This document shows, in pieces, positions 1 to 10,309 of a stretch of 53,649 nt of DNA. Within the stretch, counting starts at the first letter, position 1. Every line of letters begins with the position of its first letter. This stretch comes from Bradyrhizobium sp. CSA207 (GTDB taxonomy: Bacteria > Pseudomonadota > Alphaproteobacteria > Rhizobiales > Xanthobacteraceae), in contig NZ_JAACFT010000046.1 of the NCBI RefSeq assembly GCF_029051685.1, positions 1 through 53,649 on the forward strand, given 5' to 3'. The notes under the pieces are model-generated. The model saw only the letters and a list, made by a program, of their open reading frames with translations, was not told the DNA's origin and made no database searches. Position numbers and translations under genes: made by a program.

Positions 1-122
1 GGCATTGGGACGCCGGGGCCGATTCATCAAGCCATTGATATAATAAGATAAAATACCTCTTCGCGAGGCTGGCCCGCTCCTTGCTACCTCTGGGTCCGAA
101 GATGCTTTCGAGGGGTTCGCCT

Positions 123-1709
123 GTGGTTGGTGTGACGTCAGATGTAGCTGCCAGCGTGCAGGTCTCCAGCGCGCAGCAGAAGACTGCCCGGTCGCAGAGC
201 CCGAAAGACTCCACCGACTCCTTCGGTTCGCTGGTCGACAGCAACACCCAGGCGATCAGCAACAGCGCGCAGCCGCAGGACGCCGCGCCGCGGCGCAGCG
301 ATTCCGCGTCGTCCGCCTCCGACAAGGCCCCGCGCGAGGCGCCCTCCACCGACTCCTCCTCCCAGAGCAGGGCGGGCGACGACAGCGACACGCCTGTGGC
401 GACCGATGGCGATACCGCGATCGATCCGGCCAAGGCGCCCGGCAAGACCAAGGACGAGTCCGAGGCGTCCGGCACCAAATCGGCCGACACATCCGACGAC
501 ACCAAGGGTGACGAGACCGGCGGCACCGATGGCCTTGCCGCCGCCGTGGATGCCGCAGCCGCCGCCCAGACCGACGTGGCGCAGGCGGCCGTGCCCGATC
601 CGAACGCGATCGTGATCGCCGCGCCCGTGGTGCCGGCCGATCCGAACGCGAACCAGGCCGCCAACACCGCCGCCTCGCCGCTGACGATTGCGGCTGCCGG
701 CATCGCCGCCAGCGCCTCGACCGCGGCGCAGATCGCAGGCACCAAGACCGATACCGCGACGGCGAGCGACAAGAGCGCCAAGACGGCCGGCGCCAAAGTC
801 GACGCGGACACCACGACGACGCTGGCGGAGGCCGCGACCGGCACAAGCGACGCTGGCGCAGCCGATGCGAAGGCGAACGGCGGGCTGATTGCCGCCGTCG
901 ATCCGGGCACGCCGAAAACCTCGTTCAAGGCCGCCGCCACTGCGCAGGCCGACGCCGCCAATATCGGCCAGGACGCCGGCAAGACCGACGCCGCCACGGC
1001 GCAAAATCCGGCGACCGCGGCGAACGCCGCCGCGCATCCCCAAGCCGCCACGCCTCAAGCCGACGCCGGCGCAAGCGATGCAAAGGCCGCCTCCGACCAC
1101 AGCGCCGATGCGGCCCCGGCTGCGCCGACGACGCACGCTCATGCAGGCGCGCAGGCCGCAATCGCCGCACCAGACGCCAGCGCGCAGGCCGCCTCCTCCG
1201 TGCAGGCGCCGCTGACCAATACGACTTCGGCGGCGACCGCCTCCACCGCGACACTCACTGCGACTGCAGCGACCAACACCGCCGTGCCGATCAACGGCGT
1301 GCCGATCGAGATCGTCGCCGCCGCACGCGCCGGCAAGACCCGGTTCGACATCAGCCTCGATCCGGCCGAGCTCGGCCGCATCGACGTGCGCATCAATGTC
1401 GACCGCAACGGCCAGGTCACCTCGCATCTCACCGTCGAGAAGCCGGAAACGCTGTCGATGCTGAAGCAGGACGCGCCGCAATTGCAGCGCGCGCTCGACG
1501 ATGCCGGCCTCAAGACCGGCAGCAACGGGCTTTCGTTCAGCCTGCGCGACCATAATTCGTCGGGCCAGAACTCCGGCCAGGGCAACGACAACAACGGCAA
1601 TGCTCGCCGGCTGATCATTAGCGACGAAGACGCAGCTCCCGCCGCGCCCGTGGGCCGCGGCTACGGCCGCATGCTCGGGTCGAGCAGCGGCGTCGACATC
1701 AGAGTTTGA
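123..1709 (+). CDS. fliK: FliK-like flagellar hook-length control protein
   Basis: Likely the hook-length control protein that sets hook size and switches export specificity in the flagellar type III secretion apparatus. The first ~400 residues are low-complexity Ala/Asp/Thr/Lys sequence, as usual for FliK. The C-terminal ~110 residues form the conserved hook-length domain, with the block LDPAELGRIDVRI followed by QLQRALDDAGL. The reading frame is open from a TTG at 81 and an ATG at 102, but the GTG at 123 is preferred because AGGGG lies 7 bases upstream; that gives 528 residues. flgD starts 12 bases downstream, so the two are cotranscribed. The long opposite-strand frames here are shadows of this GC-rich repetitive coding sequence. 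The family call rests on the C-terminal domain and on neighbouring flgD. Confidence 0.86.
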   Translation: MVGVTSDVAASVQVSSAQQKTARSQSPKDSTDSFGSLVDSNTQAISNSAQPQDAAPRRSDSASSASDKAPREAPSTDSSSQSRAGDDSDTPVATDGDTAIDPAKAPGKTKDESEASGTKSADTSDDTKGDETGGTDGLAAAVDAAAAAQTDVAQAAVPDPNAIVIAAPVVPADPNANQAANTAASPLTIAAAGIAASASTAAQIAGTKTDTATASDKSAKTAGAKVDADTTTTLAEAATGTSDAGAADAKANGGLIAAVDPGTPKTSFKAAATAQADAANIGQDAGKTDAATAQNPATAANAAAHPQAATPQADAGASDAKAASDHSADAAPAAPTTHAHAGAQAAIAAPDASAQAASSVQAPLTNTTSAATASTATLTATAATNTAVPINGVPIEIVAAARAGKTRFDISLDPAELGRIDVRINVDRNGQVTSHLTVEKPETLSMLKQDAPQLQRALDDAGLKTGSNGLSFSLRDHNSSGQNSGQGNDNNGNARRLIISDEDAAPAAPVGRGYGRMLGSSSGVDIRV

Positions 1710-1721
1710 GGAGTATCCGCC

Positions 1722-2429
1722 ATGACCACCACGAATAGCGCCACCGCACCCGCGGTCGTCTCCGGAACGACCGACCTCCCGAAATCTTCCTCGTCGAATT
1801 CCCTGAGCTCGAACACGGGAGCGACGCTGGCCGGCAACTTCCAGACCTTCCTGACGCTGCTGACGACGCAGCTGCAGAACCAGAATCCGCTCGATCCGCT
1901 CGACACCAACCAGTTCACCCAGCAGCTGGTGCAGTTCGCCGGCGTCGAGCAGCAGCTCAAGACCAACGATTCGCTGTCCCAGCTCGTCACCCTGCAACAG
2001 ACCACGCAGGCGACCCAGGCGCTCGGCTTCGTCGGCAAGACCGCCGTGGTCGACGGCTCGACTGCGACGATGAAGAGCTCGTCCGCGACCTGGCACCTCA
2101 ACGTTCCCAGCAGCTCGACGGTCGACATTTCGGTGACCAACAGCACCGGCCAGACCGTGTTCACCGGCAAATACACCGCCGCCGCCGGCAGCGACATTCC
2201 CTTCACCTGGAACGGCCAGGGCAATGACGGCACGCAATGGCCCGACGGCAAGTACACGATCACGGCCACGGGCAAGGACCTCTCGGGCAACAATGTCGGC
2301 ATCGCCGCGCAGGTCCAGGGCACGGTGTCGTCCGTCGACCTGACCCAGTCGCCGCCGCTTCTGACCATCGACGGCCAGACCTACACCGTCAGCCAGGTGA
2401 AGAGCATCGTCAGCTCCAGCAGCAACTGA
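1722..2429 (+). CDS. flgD: Flagellar hook assembly (capping) protein FlgD
   Basis: FlgD caps the growing hook and lets hook subunits polymerise; it is exported and discarded when the hook is finished. The 235-residue protein has the diagnostic N-terminal FlgD block at about residues 45-75 (FLTLLTTQLQNQNPLDPLD, then TNQFTQQLVQFAGVEQQ). The C-terminal half is a beta-rich FlgD/FlgD-Ig type region with a WNGQGNDG turn. It begins 12 bases after fliK with a GAGGAG ribosome site, so the two belong to one transcription unit. Length and domain order are normal for alphaproteobacteria. Confidence 0.94.
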   Translation: MTTTNSATAPAVVSGTTDLPKSSSSNSLSSNTGATLAGNFQTFLTLLTTQLQNQNPLDPLDTNQFTQQLVQFAGVEQQLKTNDSLSQLVTLQQTTQATQALGFVGKTAVVDGSTATMKSSSATWHLNVPSSSTVDISVTNSTGQTVFTGKYTAAAGSDIPFTWNGQGNDGTQWPDGKYTITATGKDLSGNNVGIAAQVQGTVSSVDLTQSPPLLTIDGQTYTVSQVKSIVSSSSN

Positions 2430-2641
2430 GGCGGCGCCTCGCCTGACACGCTATTTTCGTTAGTAAAGTATTTACGAACACCCTCGAACGGCCCGGACGC
2501 ACCCGTTCCGCCGGCCGAGACGGCTGCGTTCCCGCAAGTTTCAACGAGAATTGTATTGAAGCCTTAGGCTTAGCGGATTTTTAAGCCGCCGCGCGTAGGG
2601 TTATGGCGTGAGTTCAGTGGTTGAGAGTTTGTGAGTACGCC

Positions 2642-2917
2642 ATGACAGAACCCCATCGCCCGAGGGTAAAATACGTCATCGGGCCGGACGGTAGTCCGTT
2701 GACGATCGCGGATCTGCCTGCACCCGGCACCAAACGCTGGGTCATCCGCCGCAAGGCCGAGGTCGTCGCCGCCGTTCGTGGCGGACTCCTGTCCCTCGAG
2801 GAGGCCTGCAGTCGTTACACCCTGACGGTCGACGAATTCCTCTCCTGGCAGTTTTCCATCGACCAGCACGGTCTTGCGGGGCTTCGCACCACCCGCATTC
2901 AGCAATATCGCCAGTAA
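2642..2917 (+). CDS. sciP: SciP-like CtrA inhibitor (DUF1153)
   Basis: A 91-residue protein of the DUF1153/SciP family. In Caulobacter, SciP is a small helix-turn-helix protein that binds the cell-cycle regulator CtrA and blocks activation of its target promoters, including flagellar ones. Visible features are the conserved start KYVIGPDGSPLTIADLP, then a helical region RWVIRRKAEVVAAVRGGLLSLEEAC that fits a trihelical DNA-binding fold. The frame is open from a GTG at 2621, but the ATG at 2642 gives the usual family start. It stands alone, followed by a strong terminator, and lies directly upstream of fliF, matching a role in timing flagellar gene expression. Confidence 0.88.
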   Translation: MTEPHRPRVKYVIGPDGSPLTIADLPAPGTKRWVIRRKAEVVAAVRGGLLSLEEACSRYTLTVDEFLSWQFSIDQHGLAGLRTTRIQQYRQ

Positions 2918-2945
2918 GCGATCCGGAAATCTGCGGCTTTTGACG

Positions 2946-2979
2946 AAAATCGGCCTCGCCCTGCGAGGCCGATTTTTTT
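2946..2979 (+). terminator. Rho-independent terminator after sciP
   Basis: A perfect 13-bp stem (arms 2946-2958 and 2964-2976, right arm CGAGGCCGATTTT) with a 5-base loop, running into a T tract. It ends the sciP transcript and separates it from the fliF operon. Confidence 0.9.
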
Positions 2980-3004
2980 CATGACACGACTTTTGTCAGA
3001 GCTC

Positions 3005-3018
3005 TTAACCTTCGTTAA
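3005..3018 (+). promoter_or_regulatory. Possible CtrA-type site upstream of fliF
   Basis: Two TTAACC half-sites occur as TTAA-N6-TTAA about 85 bases before the fliF start. The accepted CtrA consensus is TTAA-N7-TTAA, so the spacing is one base short. Position ahead of fliF and just downstream of the gene for a CtrA inhibitor makes a CtrA role plausible, but this is inference. Confidence 0.4.
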
Positions 3019-3099
3019 CCATATCGAAACCATCACCTAGGCAATAATTGCCCAGTCGGCCTTTCCTGGGAAAGCAGCCGAATCTTCTGGGGCGGTTGC

Positions 3100-4704
3100 T
3101 TGCAAGGTCTTGCGGACTTTTTGAAGGGTATCGGCGCCGCCCGGTTCGGGGCGATGATCGCGGTCACCGCCGCGCTCGTCGGCTTTTTCGCGTTCGTGAT
3201 CATGCGCGTCACGACGCCGCAGATGACGACCCTGTTCACCGACCTCAGCGTCGAGGACTCCTCGGGCATCATCAAGGACCTGGAGCGCCAGGGCATCCAG
3301 TTCGAGCTGCGCAACGAGGGCACCATCATCATGGTGCCGAAGGACAAGGTCACCCGTCTCAGGATGAAGCTCGCCGAGGGTGGCCTGCCCAAGGGCGGCG
3401 GGGTCGGCTACGAGGTGTTCGACAAGTCGGACGCGCTCGGCACCACCAGCTTCGTCCAAAACATCAATCATCTGCGCGCCCTGGAAGGCGAGCTCGCCCG
3501 CACCATCCGCGCCATCGACCGCATCCAGGCCGCCCGCGTCCACCTCGTGCTGCCCGAGCGCCCACTGTTCGCGCGCGAGGCGCCGGAGCCGTCGGCCTCG
3601 ATCGTGGTCCGGGTCCGCGGCGCGCTGGAAGCGACGCAGATCCGCGCCATCCGCCACCTCGTCGCCTCCGCCGTCAACGGCTTGAAGCCGCAGCGGGTCT
3701 CGATCGTGGACGAGGCCGGCCAGCTGCTCGCCGACGGCGCCCAGACCGATCCCGAGCAGGCGGTCGGCGACGAGCGCCGCACCGCCTTCGAGAAGCGGAT
3801 GCGCAAGCAGGTCGAGGACATCGTCTCCTCCGTGGTCGGCTCCGGCCGCGCCCGCGTCCAGCTCTCGGCCGATTTCGACTTCAACAAGATCACCCAGACC
3901 TCGGACAAGTTCGATCCCGAGGGCCGCGTGCTGCGCTCGAGCCAGACCCGCGAAGAGCAGAGCATGACCGCCGACAACAACGGCCAGGTCACCGTCAACA
4001 ACGAGCTGCCGGGCAACCAGCAGAACAGCGGTGTCGCGGCCAAGGACCAGAGCAAGAAGTCCGAAGAGACCAACAATTACGAGATCTCCCGCACCACCAA
4101 GACCGAGGTGACCGAGGCCGGCCGGGTCAACCGCATCTCGGTCGCGGTCCTGGTCGACGGCATCTACTCCAAGAACGACAAGGGCGAGCTGGCCTATCAG
4201 GACCGCACCAAGGAGCAGCTCGACCGCATCTCCACGCTGGTGCGCTCGGCGATCGGCTTCGACCAGAAGCGCGGCGATCAGGTCGAGGTCGTCAATCTGC
4301 GCTTTGCCGACGCGCCCTCCACGGCTCCGATCGCCGAGCCGAGTGGCTTCCTCGGCATGCTCCAGTTCACCAAGGACGACGTCATGTACTTCGTCGAGCT
4401 CGGCGTCATGATGCTGCTCGGCCTGGTCGTGCTGTTCATGGTGATCCGGCCGCTGGTCAGGCGCATCCTCGCCTCCGACGAGGTCGCCGCCGCGATCTCC
4501 GGCGTCCTCACCGGCCCCGCCGCCTCGGAAGAGGCTCCGTCCCAGGCGCTGCTGCCGAGCGGCGCCGCGAGCGCAATCGACGTCGCCACCGTCCAGGGTC
4601 AGGTCCACGCCCAGTCCGTTCATCGCGTCGGCGAGCTCGCCGAGCGCAACCCCAACGAAACCGTCGCCATCATCCGCCAATGGCTGACCGAACCCGCGAA
4701 ATGA
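3100..4704 (+). CDS. fliF: Flagellar MS-ring protein FliF
   Basis: FliF builds the membrane-embedded MS ring on which the flagellar basal body and the FliG rotor assemble. The 534-residue protein has an N-terminal membrane helix (about residues 13-35), the YscJ/FliF secretin-like ring-building motifs (the stretch around VARVHLVLPERPLF type sequence near residue 145), a variable periplasmic middle, a second membrane helix near residue 430 (VELGVMMLLGLVVLFMVIRP) and a cytoplasmic tail ending in the FliG-binding motif region. The start is a TTG at 3100, chosen because it gives the conserved MQGLADFLK beginning. It heads the fliF-fliG-fliH-fliN-flbD run. Confidence 0.95.
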   Translation: MQGLADFLKGIGAARFGAMIAVTAALVGFFAFVIMRVTTPQMTTLFTDLSVEDSSGIIKDLERQGIQFELRNEGTIIMVPKDKVTRLRMKLAEGGLPKGGGVGYEVFDKSDALGTTSFVQNINHLRALEGELARTIRAIDRIQAARVHLVLPERPLFAREAPEPSASIVVRVRGALEATQIRAIRHLVASAVNGLKPQRVSIVDEAGQLLADGAQTDPEQAVGDERRTAFEKRMRKQVEDIVSSVVGSGRARVQLSADFDFNKITQTSDKFDPEGRVLRSSQTREEQSMTADNNGQVTVNNELPGNQQNSGVAAKDQSKKSEETNNYEISRTTKTEVTEAGRVNRISVAVLVDGIYSKNDKGELAYQDRTKEQLDRISTLVRSAIGFDQKRGDQVEVVNLRFADAPSTAPIAEPSGFLGMLQFTKDDVMYFVELGVMMLLGLVVLFMVIRPLVRRILASDEVAAAISGVLTGPAASEEAPSQALLPSGAASAIDVATVQGQVHAQSVHRVGELAERNPNETVAIIRQWLTEPAK

Positions 4705-4722
4705 TTCGAGACGAGATCTGAC

Positions 4723-5820
4723 ATGGCCGCCGCTTTGCAAAACGCCAACTCGAACGACATCACCAGCGTGATCTCCACGCTCGGTCAGCGTGCCAACACC
4801 CGGGCCAAGGACGGCAAGGCGGCCGAGCAATTGACCGGTCCGCGCCGCGCCGCGATCCTGATGCTGGCGCTCGGCGAGCAGTATGGCGGCAAGATCTGGG
4901 GGCTGCTCGACGACGACGAGGTGCGCCAGCTCTCACTGGAGATGTCGACGCTCGGCACGGTCGAAGTCGACACGGTCGAGGACATGCTGCTCGAATTCGT
5001 CTCGCGCATGTCGGCCTCAGGCGCGCTGATGGGCAATTTCGACGCCACCGAGCGGCTGCTCCAGCAGTACCTGCCGCCCGAGCGCGTCAACGGCATCATG
5101 GACGAAATCCGCGGTCCCGCCGGCCGCAACATGTGGGAAAAACTCTCCAACGTGCAGGAAGAGGTTCTCGCCAACTACCTCAAGAACGAATACCCGCAGA
5201 CCATCGCCGTGGTGCTTTCGAAGCTGAAGTCGGAGCACGCCGCGCGCGTGCTCGGCATCCTGCCTGAGGAGCTCGCGCTCGACGTCATCAACCGCATGCT
5301 GAAGATGGAGGCGGTGCAGAAGGAGGTGATCGAGAGCGTGGAAAAGACGCTGCGCACCGAATTCATGTCCAACCTATCCCAGACCCGCCGCCGCGACGCC
5401 CACGAGGTGATGGCGGAAATCTTCAACAATTTCGACCGCCAGACCGAAACCCGCTTCATCACCTCGCTCGAAGAAGACAACCGCGAATCCGCCGAGCGCA
5501 TCAAGGCGCTGATGTTCACCTTCGACGACCTCGTGAAGCTGGATTCCGGCTCGGCCCAGACCTTGATGCGCAACGTCGACAAGGACAAGCTCGGCGTCGC
5601 GCTCAAGAGCGCCAACGAGGACGTCCGCAACTTCTTCTTCGGCAACATGTCCTCGCGCGCTGCCAAGATGCTGCAGGACGACATGGCGGCAATGGGCCCG
5701 GTTCGGCTGCGCGACGTCGACGAGGCCCAGGCGCTGCTGGTCAACCTCGCCAAGGACCTCGCCGCCAAGGGCGAGATCATGCTGACCAAGAACCGCGCCG
5801 ACGACGAGCTGGTGTACTGA
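4723..5820 (+). CDS. fliG: Flagellar motor switch protein FliG
   Basis: FliG is the rotor protein of the motor; it binds FliF through its N-terminal domain and meets the stator through its C-terminal charged helix. The 365-residue protein shows the N-terminal FliG block (TGPRRAAILMLALGEQYGG, residues ~39-57), the middle-domain EHPQ-like motif replaced here by KNEYPQT near residue 155, and the C-terminal motor-domain signature (FTFDDLVKLDSGSAQTLMR) followed by SRAAKMLQDDMAAMGPVRLRD. It begins 18 bases after fliF, and its stop overlaps the next start as TGATG. Confidence 0.96.
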   Translation: MAAALQNANSNDITSVISTLGQRANTRAKDGKAAEQLTGPRRAAILMLALGEQYGGKIWGLLDDDEVRQLSLEMSTLGTVEVDTVEDMLLEFVSRMSASGALMGNFDATERLLQQYLPPERVNGIMDEIRGPAGRNMWEKLSNVQEEVLANYLKNEYPQTIAVVLSKLKSEHAARVLGILPEELALDVINRMLKMEAVQKEVIESVEKTLRTEFMSNLSQTRRRDAHEVMAEIFNNFDRQTETRFITSLEEDNRESAERIKALMFTFDDLVKLDSGSAQTLMRNVDKDKLGVALKSANEDVRNFFFGNMSSRAAKMLQDDMAAMGPVRLRDVDEAQALLVNLAKDLAAKGEIMLTKNRADDELVY

Positions 5821-6440
5821 TGGGCGCTCCGGCAAAATTCCTGTTCGATACCGACTTCGCCGCGCCGGACCGGACGCGCGAGAAGGCTGCGACCGCGGTC
5901 GAGATCGCGCAGAAGGTCGCGGAAGCCGAGGCGCGCGCCTACCAGGACGGCTTTGCCGCCGGCCAGCGCGAGGCCAAGGCCGAGAGCGACCGCCGTGTTG
6001 CGCTCGCCATGGAAGAGATCAACATCGCGATCCGCGGCATCGCATCGGGCATCGGCAATATCGAGAGCAAGATGGAGACCGAGGCGGTCGACGTCGCGGT
6101 CGCGGTGGCGCGCAAGCTGTGCGCCGACCTGGTCGCCGCCGAGCCGCTCGGCGAGATCGTAGCGCTGGTCAAGGACTGCTTCTCGCATCTGGTCGCGACG
6201 CCGCACCTCGTCGTCCGCATCAACGACGCGCTGTACGAGGCCGCGCGCGAGAAGATCGAGCGGCTGGCCAAGCAGAGCGGCTTCGAAGGCCGGCTGGTGA
6301 TCCTGGCCGAGCCCGAGATTGCGACCGGCGATTGCCGGATCGAATGGGCCGATGGAGGCGTCGTGCTGGAGCGCGGCGCCATCGCGACCAAGGTCGATGA
6401 ACTCGTCGGACGCTACACCGCGTCCCGCAGGGGGAATTAA
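5820..6440 (+). CDS. fliH: FliH-like flagellar export regulator
   Basis: A 206-residue FliH-like protein. FliH binds and restrains the export ATPase FliI and docks it at the export gate. The N-terminal third has a charged Ala/Glu helix (about residues 20-65, ending AGQREAKAESDR) as expected of the FliH coiled coil. The C-terminal half resembles the FliH/YscL domain (residues ~85-195, with VARKLCADLVAAEPL and VRINDALYE). It overlaps the fliG stop by one base and is followed after 3 bases by fliN, so it is part of the operon. Alphaproteobacterial FliH proteins are poorly conserved, so position supports the call as much as sequence. Confidence 0.72.
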   Translation: MGAPAKFLFDTDFAAPDRTREKAATAVEIAQKVAEAEARAYQDGFAAGQREAKAESDRRVALAMEEINIAIRGIASGIGNIESKMETEAVDVAVAVARKLCADLVAAEPLGEIVALVKDCFSHLVATPHLVVRINDALYEAAREKIERLAKQSGFEGRLVILAEPEIATGDCRIEWADGGVVLERGAIATKVDELVGRYTASRRGN

Positions 6441-6443
6441 GCC

Positions 6444-6794
6444 ATGAGCGACACCGACGGACAGGTCCCGCTGCCCGACCTCAACGGCCCGATGCCGCCG
6501 GCCGGCACCGACATCGGCTACACCGAGGACGAATACGCTTCGCGCGTCGCCGCCGACCTCGAAGCCGTCTTCGACGTGCCGGTGCAGGTCTCGGCCGTGC
6601 TCGGCCGCTCCAAGATGGATGTCGGCGAGCTGCTCAAGCTCGGGCCCGGCACCGTGCTCGAGCTCGACCGGCGCGTCGGCGAGGCCATCGACATCTACGT
6701 CAACAACAAGCTGGTCGCGCGCGGCGAAGTCGTCCTGGTCGAGGACAAGCTCGGCGTGACCATGACCGAAATCATCAGGACCGAACGCGGTTAA
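6444..6794 (+). CDS. fliN: Flagellar motor switch protein FliN
   Basis: FliN forms, with FliM, the C ring that controls rotation direction and helps export. The 116-residue protein carries the SpoA (surface presentation of antigens) domain in its C-terminal 75 residues: VPVQVSAVLGRSKMDVGELLKLG, then VLELDRRVGEAIDIYVNNKLVARGEVVLVEDKLGVTMTEI. An acidic N-terminal stretch precedes it. It begins 3 bases after the fliH-like gene. Confidence 0.95.
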   Translation: MSDTDGQVPLPDLNGPMPPAGTDIGYTEDEYASRVAADLEAVFDVPVQVSAVLGRSKMDVGELLKLGPGTVLELDRRVGEAIDIYVNNKLVARGEVVLVEDKLGVTMTEIIRTERG

Positions 6795-6841
6795 CAGGGA
6801 ATAGCGCGCGGGCAGCGCGACCAGACGGACAGGAGACTGAC

Positions 6842-8227
<1,386 letters not shown>

Positions 8228-8255
8228 GGGCCACACGAGCGGTGAAGGACGAGAT

Positions 8256-8281
8256 TGCCCGGGACCAGACCCGGGCATTTT
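8256..8281 (+). terminator. Terminator after flbD
   Basis: An 8-bp stem (TGCCCGGG, 8256-8263, and CCCGGGCA, 8270-8277) with a 6-base loop, followed by TTTT. It closes the flagellar operon. Confidence 0.82.
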
Positions 8282-8344
8282 CTTGTGAGGCGCAGATTGT
8301 CTCCACGCTCCCGGCGCCCCCGTGACCGCCCAAACTAAAAGCGC

Positions 8345-8463
8345 GAAAACAACCCCATGCACAGTAGCCAAGCCCTGGCGCCACCTACAGATTTTACGGA
8401 TTTTACGAAGCCGCTTTGACTTGTCGGGCAAAACAGGGGCATGATGGCATGATCGAGGACGCG
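8345..8463 (+). repeat. Dispersed repeat, copy A
   Basis: A non-coding stretch of about 120 bases that recurs at 45104-45222 in the same orientation. Both copies share a start block CGAAAACAACCCCATGCACA and an end block around GTCGGGCAA-ACAGGGGCA, with a more diverged A/T-rich centre. It sits between the flbD terminator and the transporter stub. The origin of the repeat is not visible. Confidence 0.7.
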
Positions 8464-8509
8464 TGGGTGGTCGGCTCAAATCCCCTCAGGTGAGGAGTGC
8501 AGGGCAACC

Positions 8510-8625
8510 GTGTTGATCGTCGCGCCGGTCTTTGCCCTGATCGCGGCCGGCTATGCGGCGGCGCCGTTTCGCTTTCGTCTCCGAGACCGCGCATAAGGCC
8601 CGCATTTTTGAGCTTTCCGTAGCAA
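8510..8625 (+). pseudogene. N-terminal stub of an AEC-family transporter
   Basis: A GTG at 8510 opens a frame reading LIVAPVFALIAAGYAA, the typical first membrane helix of auxin-efflux-carrier (AEC) family permeases. After about 20 codons the family sequence continues in the +1 frame (FVSETAHKA) and then fades out near 8625. The rest of the gene (about 900 bases) is missing. I read this as a chromosomal gene cut by arrival of the accessory region, with a later frameshift. The fragment is short, so the family call is moderate. Confidence 0.5.
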
Positions 8626-8793
8626 CCACAGGGTGGTATCTTAAGGAGTTTCTAGCGGCTCGGTGGACGCGCATGGCGTCACGCTCTCATTGCCTCCTTA
8701 CCTTTTCGTATCGCACTCCAATTTTGAGGCGAGGCACCCGCATCTTTAGTGACCGCCTTATCGGGTTGGCTCAGTTATTTCAGGAGTCACGAC

Positions 8794-9825
8794 ATGGATA
8801 TCAAAGAGATTATCGATAGCCTAAGCACCATTTTCAAGCTTGTGACGGGGTCATCGTCCAGCACGTTTCTTTCAGTCGTTGGGCTGACCCTTCTCGTGGT
8901 CGCGGTCGGCTTTGCTTACAAAGCGGCAAGATCTAAACCGGACGAATTTTCCCGATCAATGAAGACCGTTCTATTTTTCTCGCTAATAGGCGGCATGATC
9001 TTCTCCGCTGCTGGACCGAGTGTGGCGCTGTTAAACGCTGTATCCATACCCAAAATGTCCACCGACGGAGCGTTCAAAAATCTTCAAGAAAACACAGAAG
9101 TGAAAAAGGTAATCCGCCTGATCTCTTATGATCCAGGAGAGGAGCCTGGGCTGGCGCTCGACCGCCTTACCAAGTTGGGGCCTTCTGACCAACTATACTC
9201 TTTCGTTGCAAGCTACGACGAATTGGTCGGTTACAAGGTAGCCGATGCTTTGGCCAAGGTCGGGCAAAGCAAGAAGAACATCAAGCGTGTTTCCGCCATC
9301 ATCTTTCCTCTGAACATATCACTATTTCCCGCCAACTCGCGGGGCCTTCTTCAGGTTGTAAAGGAAATCGAGGATCGCAGGGAGATACAGACGCAGCTCT
9401 CAAAGAAACTCTTGGACGGCACGAATGCGCTGAACAGTGAGGAATTGCGGGATCTCGCAGTTACCAGCATTCCGTCCTACAAGTTAGAGAGCTTCTTGGA
9501 CAAGTATCCGCATTACTGCGCACTAACGTACGAACTCGCCTGCAAGAGTTCGACCTACTCCGCGCTTGCGTTCGTCGGAAGCATCTCGCACGACTGGCAT
9601 CCTCTTGGATTCTCTCAAAATCCGAGAGTGGATCGCTGCGATCTACCTTCCGCAAAGTACTGTGAGTACACGAACTGGGATGCTGCAGGTCAAGAATACC
9701 GCAACAAATTCGGAGCTCGTGCGTTTTTGATCAGAAATTTGGAGATAAACAAGATACCAGGCCGCGTAATGATAGATTTCGATAGGCCGTATGACCAAGT
9801 GATCCCTGACATCGGGAAAGACTAG
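8794..9825 (+). CDS. Hypothetical protein with two N-terminal membrane helices
   Basis: I do not recognise this 343-residue protein. Residues ~24-44 (LSVVGLTLLVVAVGFAYKAA) and ~59-80 (VLFFSLIGGMIFSAAGPSVA) are predicted by eye to be membrane helices. The remaining ~260 residues are soluble and mixed alpha/beta, with four Cys between residues ~240 and ~300. The frame is open from 8749, but the ATG at 8794 has CAGGAG placed 8 bases upstream. Codon use is less GC-biased than in the flagellar genes, which fits horizontally acquired DNA. It stands alone, with no partner gene close by; function unknown. Confidence 0.72.
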   Translation: MDIKEIIDSLSTIFKLVTGSSSSTFLSVVGLTLLVVAVGFAYKAARSKPDEFSRSMKTVLFFSLIGGMIFSAAGPSVALLNAVSIPKMSTDGAFKNLQENTEVKKVIRLISYDPGEEPGLALDRLTKLGPSDQLYSFVASYDELVGYKVADALAKVGQSKKNIKRVSAIIFPLNISLFPANSRGLLQVVKEIEDRREIQTQLSKKLLDGTNALNSEELRDLAVTSIPSYKLESFLDKYPHYCALTYELACKSSTYSALAFVGSISHDWHPLGFSQNPRVDRCDLPSAKYCEYTNWDAAGQEYRNKFGARAFLIRNLEINKIPGRVMIDFDRPYDQVIPDIGKD

Positions 9826-9945
9826 CGCGATCGAGCGAATTTAGCTCATCGCGCGTTGTCGTCGCGAAGCTCAAAGCCAACCAAACGCGAGGTATACGCA
9901 GTTCGCGAAATGAGTATAATGCGCTCTTTGGCGCCGTTTCCCGAA

Positions 9946-10185
9946 TCATTGCCCGTCCTTCGTTCGAACAGCCGCGAGTCGTGGGGATAGCGCGCCGCAT
10001 GCGACACGCGGATGCGCCTCCGTCGCGAGGTAAGCCAGCGGCGCTTCCCCGCGAAGCAGCCTCTTGGGCTTGCGCGGCCAGCGGTGCGACTTCGCGGTAT
10101 CGCCGAACATTTTTGCGGTCAGCCGGTCGATCCGCGATTCGTCCTCCGCCAGCCAGCCTAGGGCTGATAATATCTGCAGATCCAT
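9946..10185 (-). pseudogene. Remnant of an Xre/MbcA/ParS-type antitoxin (DUF2384 domain)
   Basis: The minus-strand frame resembles the C-terminal toxin-binding domain of Xre/MbcA/ParS antitoxins: a helix ending AKMFGDTAKSHRWPRKPKRLL followed by the GEAPLAYLATE signature. About 40 residues of similarity can be seen; the N-terminal DNA-binding part is missing and the tail is unlike the family. No RES-type toxin gene is next to it. The rest of 9826-10309 holds nothing else that I can call. Confidence 0.5.
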
Positions 10186-10309
10186 TCAAGCACAGTCCGA
10201 CAGATTGAGGATGCTGGCCGTGAAGCTTCGTGCACCGTTTGGTTTAGTGCACTGTCACCGTAATTCCTTGGAAACTGAACTGCGTCTGCTGTCGCTTGTA
10301 TGCCTGAAG

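Noticed and set aside
138..2237. A 699-codon minus-strand frame over fliK and flgD
   Set aside because: It lies opposite two well-supported flagellar genes and has the Arg/Gly-rich composition of an antisense shadow in GC-rich DNA.
3037..4830. A 597-codon minus-strand frame over fliF
   Set aside because: Antisense to fliF, composed of repeated Gly/Asp/His/Arg; no domain pattern.
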